Origin: Rhodococcus qingshengii
Lineage (GTDB): Bacteria > Actinomycetota > Actinomycetes > Mycobacteriales > Mycobacteriaceae
Assembly (NCBI RefSeq): GCF_021025955.1
Contig: NZ_JAJNCL010000023.1
Coordinates: forward strand, 1-40,790
Direction: 5' to 3'
DNA: 40,790 bases
In this document: positions 1 to 8,298 of the stretch, in pieces
Layout of the letters: each line of letters starts with the position of its first letter
Position numbering within the stretch: position 1 is the first letter of the stretch
Translations under genes and position numbers: made by a program
The notes under the pieces: generated by a model
Seen by the model: only the letters and a program-made list of their open reading frames with translations
What the model was told of the DNA's origin: nothing
Database searches by the model: none

Positions 1-54
1 GCGCCGATGGTACTGCACTCGACAGGGTGTGGGAGAGTAGGACACCGCCGAACA
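1..54 (+). rRNA. rrf: 5S ribosomal RNA, 3' end (partial)
   Basis: The first ~54 bases match the conserved 3' part of actinobacterial 5S rRNA, including the GGTGTGGGAGAGTAGGACAC segment and the end GCCGAAC. The 5' part lies outside the window. The perfect terminator hairpin that follows supports this being the end of an rRNA operon. Any reading frame placed across this stretch is spurious. The exact 3' end is uncertain by a few bases. Confidence 0.93.
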
Positions 55-65
55 CCCGTTAACCG

Positions 66-95
66 AAAGGGGACCCAACATACTGGGTCCCCTTT
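66..95 (+). terminator. rRNA operon intrinsic terminator
   Basis: A perfect 12-bp stem (66-77 pairs with 84-95) with a 6-base loop begins in an A run and ends in a T run, about 12 bases after the 5S 3' end. It separates the rRNA operon from the TPR-protein gene that follows. Confidence 0.92.
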
Positions 96-120
96 CGTGC
101 GTTGTATGAAAGGAATGACT

Positions 121-1056
121 GTGTCGGAGAATGGCGACGAGCGTCGGTCCTTCCGTGGGGGAGGAGCGCCTCGATCAGGTGGCCCCCGTCGTGACAACGA
201 CGGGCGTGGATCACGCAGCGCTGCAGGCGGAGACCGCCGCGGTGGTGCCGGAGACAACAACCGTGGCGGGGCTGGAAACAGCAATCGCGGCGGCGGATTC
301 AGTGGCGGACAGCGCCGCGGCGGCGAGGGTGGGTTCACCCCTCGTGGGCGCGACGGCGACCGCAACCGTCAGCAAGCTCGACCTGACGAACCAGATTTGC
401 CCGACAACGTAGAGCCGACCGAGTTGGATCCGGCTGTTCGTCGGGATCTGCTCAGCCTCGACAAGGACAACGCCAACACAGTTGCGCGTCACCTCGTCAT
501 GGCGGGCAAGCTCGTCGACGAAGACCCGGAACTTGCACTGCTCCACGCTCGCGCTGCTCGTCAGCGTGCCGGCCGTATTGCCGTCGTTCGTGAGGCTGCC
601 GGGATCACTGCCTACCACGCGGGTGAATGGGCCGAAGCTCTCTCCGAGCTCCGTGCTGCCCGTCGAATGGCTGGTGGACCTGGTCTGATCGCTGTGATGG
701 CCGACTGCGAACGCGGTTTGGGTCGACCCGAACGCGCAATCGAACTGGGTCGCAGCGACGAGGCTGCGCTGCTCTCGGGCGACGAGGCTTCGGAGTTGCG
801 GATCGTCGTCGCCGGTGCTCGGATGGATCTCGGTCAGTTCGATCAGGCAGTTGTCACACTGCAGACCAAGGATCTTGATGCAGCGCGTACCGGTGAAGCT
901 GCGGCTCGCCTGTTCTACGCGTACGCCGATGCCCTCGTTGCAGCCGGTCGTATCGAAGACGGACTGAAGTGGTTCCTCAACGCTGCAGCTGCAGACCTCG
1001 AGGGTGACACGGATGCTGAAGAACGGGTGGCCGAGTTGACCGGAGAAGATCAGTGA
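121..1056 (+). CDS. TPR-repeat protein with RGG-rich N-terminus
   Basis: This 311-residue protein corresponds by order and sequence style to M. tuberculosis Rv1691. I chose GTG 121 because AAAGGA (109-114) lies 6 bases upstream. The ATGs at 106 and 115 overlap that ribosome-binding site, and earlier starts fall in the terminator or 5S gene. Residues ~5-85 are low-complexity, rich in Arg, Gly, Asn and Asp with RGG-type repeats, and probably disordered and RNA-binding. The remainder is Ala/Leu/Arg/Glu-rich helical sequence that looks like degenerate TPR repeats, for example around HLVMAGKLVDEDPELALLHA. The stop overlaps the next start (GTGA), so it leads the operon. Its role is unknown. An RNA or ribosome link is only inferred from the RGG tail and the adjacent rRNA operon. 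Confidence 0.85.
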   Translation: MSENGDERRSFRGGGAPRSGGPRRDNDGRGSRSAAGGDRRGGAGDNNRGGAGNSNRGGGFSGGQRRGGEGGFTPRGRDGDRNRQQARPDEPDLPDNVEPTELDPAVRRDLLSLDKDNANTVARHLVMAGKLVDEDPELALLHARAARQRAGRIAVVREAAGITAYHAGEWAEALSELRAARRMAGGPGLIAVMADCERGLGRPERAIELGRSDEAALLSGDEASELRIVVAGARMDLGQFDQAVVTLQTKDLDAARTGEAAARLFYAYADALVAAGRIEDGLKWFLNAAAADLEGDTDAEERVAELTGEDQ

Positions 1057-2036
1057 CCGTGCTTCGTACCCAGTACGACGTACTTTTGCTCGATCTCGAC
1101 GGCACGCTGTACGCCGGAGCTCATGCGATTCCGGGTACCCAGGCTGCTCTCGGTCAGGGCACGCAGGCTTTGTACTACGTGACCAACAACGCCAGTCGCT
1201 CACCTTCGGCCGTGTCGGCGCACCTGACCGAACTCGGTTTCGATTCCGAAGACGATCGTGTGGTCACCAGTTCCCAGACTGCCGTGCGTCTGTTGGCGGA
1301 GCGTCTCGAACCCAGTGCCGCTGTTCTGGTCGTCGGCACTGACGCGCTTGCGGACGAGGTGACGCGCGTCGGATTGCTGCCGGTTCGTGAGTTCGCGGAT
1401 TCCCCCGTTGCTGTCGTTCAAGGACATTCGACGGAGACCAACTGGTCGATCCTTGCCGAAGCATGCCTGGCGATCAGGGGCGGCGCGCTGTGGGTGGCTG
1501 CGAACCTGGACACCACACTGCCGTCGGAACGGGGTTTGGTTCTCGGCAACGGCTCGATGGTGGCGGCTCTGCGCGCTGCGACAAGGCAGGAGCCCCTGGT
1601 CGCAGGTAAGCCTGCTGCACCTCTGATGGAGGATGCACTAGCTCGCAGCGGGTGTTCGCGTCCTCTGGTGGTCGGCGATCGTTTGGACACCGACATCGAA
1701 GGCGCACATGCTGTTTCGATCGACTCGCTGTTGGTTCTCACCGGTGTGAGCACGCCGGGTGACGTACTGCGGGCTCCGATTCAGCAGCGTCCCACCTACA
1801 TTGCAGCAACTCTGGATTCGCTCAATCAGCCGGCCGCCGAATCGCTGGTCGGTGCGGACTCCAAGTGGTCCGTCTCGGTGAACGGGTCGGCACTGGTAGT
1901 CGACGGCCCGGTTGTCGGGGACGAGATGTCACTTCTACGTGCGGTTGCGCCTGTCGCATGGGCTAATCCGTCGTTCCAGACCTTGGAAGCGTCTGATGCC
2001 GGCGTAGCGGATCTGTTTGCATCCTGGCTTGTTTGA
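1053..2036 (+). CDS. HAD-superfamily phosphatase (NagD/IIA type)
   Basis: This 327-residue cytosolic HAD hydrolase starts at GTG 1053, overlapping the TPR gene by 4 bases. Motif I is DLDGTLYAG (D14 nucleophile, D16 acid/base). Motif II is the Thr/Asn stretch YYVTNNASRSP, and the C-terminal acidic motif is GDRLDTDIEGA, with the motif III lysine region near AGKPAAPL. These are the hallmarks of the NagD/p-nitrophenylphosphatase subfamily with a C2-type cap. The syntenic M. tuberculosis protein Rv1692 is a glycerol-3-phosphate phosphatase that recycles phospholipid head groups, so that substrate is the best guess. Substrate assignment rests on synteny. The family assignment is secure. Confidence 0.9.
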   Translation: MTVLRTQYDVLLLDLDGTLYAGAHAIPGTQAALGQGTQALYYVTNNASRSPSAVSAHLTELGFDSEDDRVVTSSQTAVRLLAERLEPSAAVLVVGTDALADEVTRVGLLPVREFADSPVAVVQGHSTETNWSILAEACLAIRGGALWVAANLDTTLPSERGLVLGNGSMVAALRAATRQEPLVAGKPAAPLMEDALARSGCSRPLVVGDRLDTDIEGAHAVSIDSLLVLTGVSTPGDVLRAPIQQRPTYIAATLDSLNQPAAESLVGADSKWSVSVNGSALVVDGPVVGDEMSLLRAVAPVAWANPSFQTLEASDAGVADLFASWLV

Positions 2037-2112
2037 TTCCTCGCAAATGTGTTCGACTCGCGGGGGTGTGGGTGTATGCGTAACCGAGGGTCATGCACTA
2101 ACGTTGTGCCCG

Positions 2113-2355
2113 ATGAGCACGCCGACACCGCACCCCGGAAACACGAGTAACGGACCTCCGTTGCCCGGGCCACGCCCTACCGTCGATCCGGAACGCATAC
2201 GTTCTGACGTCGACGGTTTGCTGGCGCGCCTCGGCGGCATCGAACACGATCCGAACGATCAGCACGGAGCAGGTGTGATCCCGCAGAAGGCACATATTTT
2301 GGAACAGGCACACGAGGTGCTCGTCCAGGCACTCGCCTCTGTGGATAGGGCTTGA
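2113..2355 (+). CDS. Small conserved hypothetical protein (Rv1693 position)
   Basis: This 80-residue protein starts at ATG 2113 and ends one base before the tlyA start. The N-terminus is Pro/Thr-rich. The C-terminal half is amphipathic helical sequence (DVDGLLARLGGIEHD, then HILEQAHEVLVQALASVDRA). There is no catalytic motif, signal peptide or membrane segment. It sits where M. tuberculosis has the short hypothetical Rv1693, between the HAD phosphatase and tlyA. The 76-base gap before it could hold a promoter, but no hexamer pair stands out. Function unknown. Confidence 0.75.
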   Translation: MSTPTPHPGNTSNGPPLPGPRPTVDPERIRSDVDGLLARLGGIEHDPNDQHGAGVIPQKAHILEQAHEVLVQALASVDRA

Positions 2356-2356
2356 C

Positions 2357-3196
2357 GTGGCACGTAGAGCACGGGTGGACGCCGAACTGGTCCGTCGCGG
2401 ACTCGCACGGTCGCGAGATCATGCGCAAGAACTGATTTCCGCCGGCCGAGTTCTCATCTCGGGAGCGGTTGCTACCAAGCCTGCGACGGCGATCGAAGCC
2501 GGTACTCCGCTTCGGGTCGTCGAGGTGGAGCAGGAAGTCTCATGGGCTTCGCGAGGGGCGCACAAATTGATCGGCGCCCTAGACGCTTTCGGGTCCGAAG
2601 GATTGACGGTCGAAGACCGACGCTGCCTTGACGCCGGCGCATCCACCGGTGGGTTCACCGATGTTCTGCTGACGCGTGGTGCGAAGGAAGTTGTCGCCGT
2701 CGACGTCGGTTACGGCCAATTGGTCTGGCGCTTGCAGTCCGATGACCGCGTGCACGTCATCGACCGAACCAATGTTCGTGCAATTGATGCGGAGACCATC
2801 GGCGGAACCGTCGACCTGGTTGTGGCGGATCTGTCGTTTATATCTCTCAAACTCGTACTCGGGGCGTTTGTCGCCTGTACTGCTGACGGTGCGGACCTGG
2901 TTCCGATGGTCAAGCCTCAGTTCGAGGTCGGCAAGGACCGCGTCGGTGCCGGTGGCGTCGTACGAGATCCGGAATTGCGAATCTCCGCTGTGCTCGACGT
3001 GTCGGAGGCTGCTGCAAAGGTAGGCCTGCGGACGTTAGGTGTTGTGGCCAGCCCATTGCCCGGTCCGTCGGGAAATGTCGAGTATTTCCTGTGGCTTCGA
3101 AAGACAGGTACGCCCGGTGATCACGAGCCGGACACCGAGGGAATTCCTTCGGTGGAGGACATGATTCGCAAGGCTGTAGAGGAAGGGCCCCAGTGA
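2357..3196 (+). CDS. tlyA: rRNA (cytidine-2'-O)-methyltransferase TlyA
   Basis: This 279-residue protein starts at GTG 2357. Residues 1-60 form an S4 RNA-binding domain (VRRGLARSRDHAQELISAGR). The rest is a Rossmann/FtsJ-type methyltransferase with the SAM motif DAGASTGGF (92-100) and the downstream motif DLVVADLSFISL. In mycobacteria TlyA 2'-O-methylates cytidines of 16S and 23S rRNA, and its loss gives capreomycin/viomycin resistance. Length and order match Rv1694. The stop overlaps the nadK start by 4 bases, which implies translational coupling. Confidence 0.95.
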   Translation: MARRARVDAELVRRGLARSRDHAQELISAGRVLISGAVATKPATAIEAGTPLRVVEVEQEVSWASRGAHKLIGALDAFGSEGLTVEDRRCLDAGASTGGFTDVLLTRGAKEVVAVDVGYGQLVWRLQSDDRVHVIDRTNVRAIDAETIGGTVDLVVADLSFISLKLVLGAFVACTADGADLVPMVKPQFEVGKDRVGAGGVVRDPELRISAVLDVSEAAAKVGLRTLGVVASPLPGPSGNVEYFLWLRKTGTPGDHEPDTEGIPSVEDMIRKAVEEGPQ

Positions 3197-4140
3197 ACGC
3201 GGTCACGAACGGCGAGTCGCGCGAGATCCTTCTTGTCGCACACCCTGGTCGACGTGACATCACGGAAACCGCCAAGCGAGTCGGGAAGATTTTCGAACGC
3301 GCGGGAATCGGGCTGCGAGTCCTGGTCGACGAAGCAGACAGTTCGCGCATCGAAGCAATGACGGAACCCGCGGGATTCTCTGCGCCGGGTCTCGACGTCA
3401 CGGTTGTTCATCCAGGCCCCGATGCTGCCGTCGGATGCGAGTTGGTTCTGGTTCTCGGTGGTGACGGCACATTTCTGCGCGCCGCCGAACTCGCTCAAGA
3501 AGCGTCCATTCCGGTACTGGGCATCAACCTCGGACGGATCGGATTTCTGGCAGAGACCGAGGCGGAGCATCTCGACGAGGCTCTCGCACAGGTAGTTCGC
3601 AAGGAATATCGCGTCGAGTCCCGTATGACACTCGACGTCGTGATTCGGGTGGACGACGAGATCATCGATCGCGGGTGGGCGCTCAACGAGGCCAGTATCG
3701 AGAATCGTTCGCGTCTGGGAGTTCTCGAAGTTGTCCTCGAGGTCGACGGCAGACCGGTATCTGCCTTCGGTTGCGACGGTGTTCTCGTGTCCACTCCCAC
3801 AGGCTCGACCGCTTATGCCTTTTCCGCAGGCGGCCCCGTCGTGTGGCCAGAACTCGAAGCATTGCTCGTCGTACCCAGCAACGCGCACGCGCTGTTCGCG
3901 CGGCCGTTGGTCACCAGCCCGAATTCGATCATCGCGGTGGAGACCGTCGCCGGTAGCCATGACGGCCTGGTCTTCTGCGACGGTCGTCGTACGTTGGAAC
4001 TGCCTGCCGGCGCTCGCGTCGAGATCGTTCGCGGCGCCACTCCCGTCAAGTGGGTCCGGTTGGACTCTGCGCCCTTCGCTGATCGGATGGTTCGCAAGTT
4101 CGAGCTTCCGGTTACCGGATGGCGAGGAAGGAAGCCTTAA
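3193..4140 (+). CDS. nadK: NAD kinase
   Basis: This 315-residue enzyme phosphorylates NAD to NADP (ATP or polyphosphate donor in actinobacteria). The diagnostic GGDGTF motif is at residues 89-94, followed by GINLGRIGFLAE and the conserved STPTGSTAYAFSAGGP segment of the NAD-binding domain. The start is GTG 3193, overlapping the tlyA stop (GTGA). It is the syntenic counterpart of Rv1695. No lesions are visible. Confidence 0.96.
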   Translation: MNAVTNGESREILLVAHPGRRDITETAKRVGKIFERAGIGLRVLVDEADSSRIEAMTEPAGFSAPGLDVTVVHPGPDAAVGCELVLVLGGDGTFLRAAELAQEASIPVLGINLGRIGFLAETEAEHLDEALAQVVRKEYRVESRMTLDVVIRVDDEIIDRGWALNEASIENRSRLGVLEVVLEVDGRPVSAFGCDGVLVSTPTGSTAYAFSAGGPVVWPELEALLVVPSNAHALFARPLVTSPNSIIAVETVAGSHDGLVFCDGRRTLELPAGARVEIVRGATPVKWVRLDSAPFADRMVRKFELPVTGWRGRKP

Positions 4141-4142
4141 TC

Positions 4143-5921
4143 GTGCTCGCAGAGATCCGTATCGACAGTCTTGGTGTGATCTCCGAGGCCAGCGCCCAGT
4201 TTCACGAGGGCCTGACCGTCCTGACCGGTGAAACCGGCGCAGGTAAAACGATGGTCGTCACCAGTTTGCACCTCCTCAGCGGAGCGCGAGCCGATGCCGG
4301 TCGAGTGCGGTTGGGTGCGTCGCGAGCCGTCGTCGAAGGACGATTCATCGCCGACGACGTCTCCCCGGCCACTGAGCGTGAGATCGTCCGAATCCTGGAA
4401 TCGTCCGGCGCCGAGCGCGATGAGGACGGGACCATCATCGCCGTCCGCACAGTCGGCAGCGACGGCCGCTCGCGCGCCCATCTCGGCGGTCGAAGCGTGC
4501 CGGCGGGAGTTCTCTCCGAATTCACGGATCCACTTCTGACGGTTCACGGACAGAACGATCAGCTGCGTTTGCTTCGTCCCGACCAGCAACGCAATGCGCT
4601 GGACCGCTTCGGGGACAAAGCAATCGGAACGCTGCTGACGAGGTACCGCAAACACCGTCGTGAATGGCTTGATGCTCGTTCGGAGTTGATCGAACGCACG
4701 TCGAAGGCTCGTGAACTGGCGCAAGAAGCAGATCAGTTGACCTTCGCGCTCAACGAAATCGACGGCGTGGCACCCGAGCCAGGCGAGGACACGGCGATCG
4801 TTGCCGAAGTTCGTCGACTCAGTGAACTCGATTCGCTCCGCTCGGCTGCGGAAGAGGCGCACGCTGCGCTCGCCGGTAGTGACGACATGGCCAGCGGCGA
4901 CGTCGGGGTCATGCCGGCGCTCGACCTGATGTCCGAAGCGCGGGCGCGTATCGAGTCGGTCACCGACGCAGATCTGGACGGCCTCGGTTCCCGGTTGGCC
5001 GACGCTATTGCCGTCGTCACCGATGTTGCTGGTGACCTGAACACCTATCTGTCCGGGCTGCCCGCAGACCCGGGTGCTCTGGACTCGCTTCTGTCGCGGC
5101 AGTCCGAACTCAAGACTCTGACTCGCAAGTACGCCGCCGATGTCAACGGTGTTCTCGAATGGGCGGATACCGCTCGCGCTCGTCTGTCCAAACTCGACGT
5201 GTCCTCGGATGCGTTGTCGCTGTTGTCCAAGCAGGTCGAGGAAACGGCTGGACTGACCGCGGAGGCAGCTACCAAGCTGAGCGCCGCCAGAGTCAAGGCG
5301 GCGGCAAAGCTCGCAAAGGCTGTCAGCGCGGAACTCGCCGGTCTGGCGATGGGACGTGCGGGCCTTGAGGTGACGGTTCGTTCGCAGCCCGCGGGCCCGC
5401 AGGATTCGGCGCCGCTCAGTGTCGGGGGAGTAGACCTGCATGCCGGATCTGCCGGCGTCGACGAGGTGGAATTTCGTCTGTCCGCGCACAGTGGGGCGCC
5501 CTCGTTGCCCATCAGTAAGAGCGCTTCCGGCGGCGAGCTTTCGCGCGTCATGCTTGCGCTCGAGGTTGTTCTCGCTGGTAGCGACACCGGCGCGACGATG
5601 GTTTTCGACGAGGTGGACGCTGGGGTCGGTGGCCGTGCCGCCGTCGAGATCGGCCGCCGATTGGCGAAACTCGCTCGGACGCATCAGGTTATCGTCGTCA
5701 CTCACCTTCCACAGGTCGCTGCGTTTGCCGACACCCACCTCGTGGTGGACAAGGTGGACGACAAGGGCGGAGTGGTCAGCAGTGGTGTGCGGACTTTGTC
5801 GGATTCTGATCGTGTGGTCGAGTTGGCCCGTATGTTGGCAGGATTGGACGACACCGAGACCGGGCGTGCACACGCCGAAGAACTGCTCGAGATCGCGAAT
5901 GCGGCCCGCGTCACAGATTGA
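4143..5921 (+). CDS. recN: DNA repair protein RecN
   Basis: This 592-residue SMC-like ATPase acts in double-strand break repair. I chose GTG 4143, giving LAEIRIDSLG as in homologues, because AGGAAGG lies about 10 bases upstream. An ATG 24 bases earlier sits inside nadK. The Walker A motif GETGAGKT is near residues 28-35. The middle is long heptad-like helix. The C-terminal part has the ABC signature SGGELSRVMLALE and Walker B MVFDEVDAGVGG. A switch histidine follows in VVTHLPQVA. Length matches the family. It starts 2 bases after nadK, so the two are co-transcribed. Confidence 0.96.
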   Translation: MLAEIRIDSLGVISEASAQFHEGLTVLTGETGAGKTMVVTSLHLLSGARADAGRVRLGASRAVVEGRFIADDVSPATEREIVRILESSGAERDEDGTIIAVRTVGSDGRSRAHLGGRSVPAGVLSEFTDPLLTVHGQNDQLRLLRPDQQRNALDRFGDKAIGTLLTRYRKHRREWLDARSELIERTSKARELAQEADQLTFALNEIDGVAPEPGEDTAIVAEVRRLSELDSLRSAAEEAHAALAGSDDMASGDVGVMPALDLMSEARARIESVTDADLDGLGSRLADAIAVVTDVAGDLNTYLSGLPADPGALDSLLSRQSELKTLTRKYAADVNGVLEWADTARARLSKLDVSSDALSLLSKQVEETAGLTAEAATKLSAARVKAAAKLAKAVSAELAGLAMGRAGLEVTVRSQPAGPQDSAPLSVGGVDLHAGSAGVDEVEFRLSAHSGAPSLPISKSASGGELSRVMLALEVVLAGSDTGATMVFDEVDAGVGGRAAVEIGRRLAKLARTHQVIVVTHLPQVAAFADTHLVVDKVDDKGGVVSSGVRTLSDSDRVVELARMLAGLDDTETGRAHAEELLEIANAARVTD

Positions 5922-6007
5922 AGGTTCTGTGGTGTTGGTGTGACTGATGTGGTAGTTGTCGGCGCGCCTCCACCGGTCAAGGCGGTTTCAGGTTCATCAT
6001 CGAAGCC

Positions 6008-7192
6008 ATGAAGATGCCCGGATTGCTCTCACGTAACACCGAATCCTTGCCTGGGATCAGTGGCATCGCCAGGGCCGATCGGAACACGGCGAAGCTTTTA
6101 CGCCGTGTCGGTCCTGGAGACATCGTGATCCTCGACGAAGTCGACATCGATCGCCGGACCGCCGATGCTCTGGTGAAAGCCGGAGTCATGGCCGTGGTCA
6201 ACGCGTCACCGTCGATTTCGGGGCGGTACCCCAACCTCGGACCGGAAGTGATCGTCGCCAACGACATCATTCTGGTCGATGCCGTTGACGGTGACGTCTT
6301 CAAGAACGTCAAGGACGGCAGCAAGATCCGCCTGCACGAGGGCGAGATCTTCAACGGCGAGAAGAGCCTCGTCAAGGGTGAAGAGCAGACCGAGGCCGAG
6401 ATCTCCGATCGGATGATCGAGGCCAAGACCGGCCTGGTCGATCACCTGGAAGCGTTCTCGGGTAACACCATCGAGTTCATCCGTACCGAAAGCCCTTTGC
6501 TGATTGACGGAATCGGTGTTCCGGACATCGACATCGACTTGAAGGATCGCCACGTCGTGGTCGTCTCCGACGGACCCGAACACGAAGCCGATCTGAAGAA
6601 CCTCAAGCCCTTCATCAAGGAGTACTCGCCGATCCTGATCGGTGTCGGCGCAGGTGCGGACGTGTTGAGCAAGGCCGGATACCGCCCCGATCTGATCGTG
6701 GGCGACCCCGAGGAGATCACCAGTTCCACGCTCAAGTCCGGCGCGGAAGTAGTTCTGCCGGCAGACCAGGACGGTCATGCGGCGGGGCTTTCCCGAATCC
6801 AGGATCTCGGTATCGGGGCGATGACGTTCCCGGCGACCTGCTCACCGACCGACCTTGCTTTGCTCCTTGCCGATCATCACGGGGCTTCGCTGATCGTGAC
6901 GGTCGGCAACGTGGTGTCCTTGGACGAATTCTTCGACCGTGGGCGTCGTGAAAGCAATCCGTCGGCATTCATGACGCGGCTCAAGGTTGGGCCGAAACTG
7001 GTCGACGCCAAGGCCGTCGCAACGCTGTATCGAAGTCGAGTGTCCGGCGGCGCGATCGCGCTCCTGGTGCTTGCCGCCCTGGTGGCAGTGATCGTCGCCC
7101 TGGTCGTGTCCAATGCCGGTAGTGAAGTTCTCGACTGGGCAGTCGCAACGTGGAACAGCTTCGCGCTGTGGGTTCAGGGGCTCTTCAAGTGA
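6008..7192 (+). CDS. steA: Septation protein SteA
   Basis: This 394-residue protein starts at ATG 6008; the N-terminus MKMPGLLSRNT matches the Rv1697 family. A soluble region with a thiamin-pyrophosphokinase-like fold carries ISGRYPNLGPEV and GADVLSKAGYRPDLIVGDP. One C-terminal transmembrane helix follows (about 346-368). In Corynebacterium glutamicum SteA and SteB form a complex at the divisome that influences the peptidoglycan hydrolase RipA. The 86 bases after recN may carry a promoter, but I do not see clear hexamers. The stop overlaps the steB start, consistent with a two-gene unit. Confidence 0.9.
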   Translation: MKMPGLLSRNTESLPGISGIARADRNTAKLLRRVGPGDIVILDEVDIDRRTADALVKAGVMAVVNASPSISGRYPNLGPEVIVANDIILVDAVDGDVFKNVKDGSKIRLHEGEIFNGEKSLVKGEEQTEAEISDRMIEAKTGLVDHLEAFSGNTIEFIRTESPLLIDGIGVPDIDIDLKDRHVVVVSDGPEHEADLKNLKPFIKEYSPILIGVGAGADVLSKAGYRPDLIVGDPEEITSSTLKSGAEVVLPADQDGHAAGLSRIQDLGIGAMTFPATCSPTDLALLLADHHGASLIVTVGNVVSLDEFFDRGRRESNPSAFMTRLKVGPKLVDAKAVATLYRSRVSGGAIALLVLAALVAVIVALVVSNAGSEVLDWAVATWNSFALWVQGLFK

Positions 7193-8142
7193 TTTCGATG
7201 CGTCAACATGCAATTTCCATAGCGGCAATCTTCCTGGCACTCGCGATCGGCGTGGTGCTGGGTTCCGGAATGCTGTCCAGTGGATTGCTTTCGGGTCTGC
7301 GTGACGACAAGGCGGACCTGCAGAACGAGATCGAAGACCTCAATCAACAGTCCAATCAGCTTCAGCAGCAACTCAATTCCGCGGACGGCTTCGATGCCGC
7401 TGTCGGCGGTCGCGTCGTGCGCGACAGTCTCGCTGGTCGCACCGTCATCGTCATCACGGCACCGGACGCGGATCCCAGTGATCTCGACGGTGTCAACCGA
7501 CTCGTCACTGCCGCCGGCGGTGCCGTGACCGGACGCGTCTCGCTCACCGATTCGTTTGTCGACGCCACGGGCGGTGACCGCTTGCGAACCGTCGTCACCA
7601 ATGTCATCCCTGCGGGCATCACCCTCAAGACCGGTGCGGTCGATCAGGGCAGTCTCGCGGGTGATCTGCTCGGTTCGGTTCTGCTTCTCAACGGGCAGAG
7701 CAGCGAACCGCAGAGCACTACGGACGAGATGAATCTCGCGCTCGACTCGCTGCGCAGCGCCGGCTTCATCAGCTACGACGACGGCGCGGTCAAGCCGGCT
7801 CAGCTCGCTGTCGTTCTCACCGGCGACAACAAGAGCGAATCCGACGCGGCCTCGGGTAACCGCGGCGCCGTGATCGCCCGGTTTGCGGGTGCTCTCGACG
7901 GACGCGGCGCAGGAACGATTCTCGCGGGCCGCCCTGGCTCAGCCGAGGGCAGTGGTCCAGTTGCCGTCGCCCGTGCGGATGCGGCGCTCTCAGCGGGCTT
8001 GACGACCATCGACAACATCGATCGGGAGTCGGGCAAGATCACGACGCCGTTGGCACTGCAGGAACAGCTGAACGGCGGCGCCGGCCGCTACGGCACGGGA
8101 CCGGGAGCCGCGGCGGTCACCGTCGGGGCACCCACCAACTGA
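7189..8142 (+). CDS. steB: SteB/MctB family membrane protein
   Basis: This 317-residue protein starts at GTG 7189, overlapping the steA stop by 4 bases and giving ISMRQHAISI as in Rv1698. One N-terminal membrane helix (about residues 8-28) is followed by a coiled coil (DLQNEIEDLNQQSNQLQQQL) and a large, probably extracytoplasmic domain. The M. tuberculosis homologue was described as the outer-membrane copper transport protein MctB, and the C. glutamicum homologue as the SteA partner SteB. The coiled coil and the coupling to steA favour the septation role here, but both are family-level inferences. Confidence 0.88.
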   Translation: MISMRQHAISIAAIFLALAIGVVLGSGMLSSGLLSGLRDDKADLQNEIEDLNQQSNQLQQQLNSADGFDAAVGGRVVRDSLAGRTVIVITAPDADPSDLDGVNRLVTAAGGAVTGRVSLTDSFVDATGGDRLRTVVTNVIPAGITLKTGAVDQGSLAGDLLGSVLLLNGQSSEPQSTTDEMNLALDSLRSAGFISYDDGAVKPAQLAVVLTGDNKSESDAASGNRGAVIARFAGALDGRGAGTILAGRPGSAEGSGPVAVARADAALSAGLTTIDNIDRESGKITTPLALQEQLNGGAGRYGTGPGAAAVTVGAPTN

Positions 8143-8298
8143 ACACCTCGGTATTGATACGCCGGTCACATCGGGGGCGGAAAGTCGGCGCGTTGTAGGC
8201 ACCGACCCCCGATAGGTGTTACCGTGAAATCCCGTGGGTCGGCAGGCCCCAGCATGCTTCATCAGACCAAGCCCTGCACAGTCGTCACGGGAGCCCCT

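Noticed and set aside
7..120. N-terminal extension of the TPR protein starting at position 7
   Set aside because: It would translate through the 5S rRNA end and the terminator hairpin. GTG 121 has the ribosome-binding site.
4137..5873. 578-codon antisense frame across recN
   Set aside because: Same cause: a shadow of a high-GC gene. recN has all ABC motifs on the plus strand.
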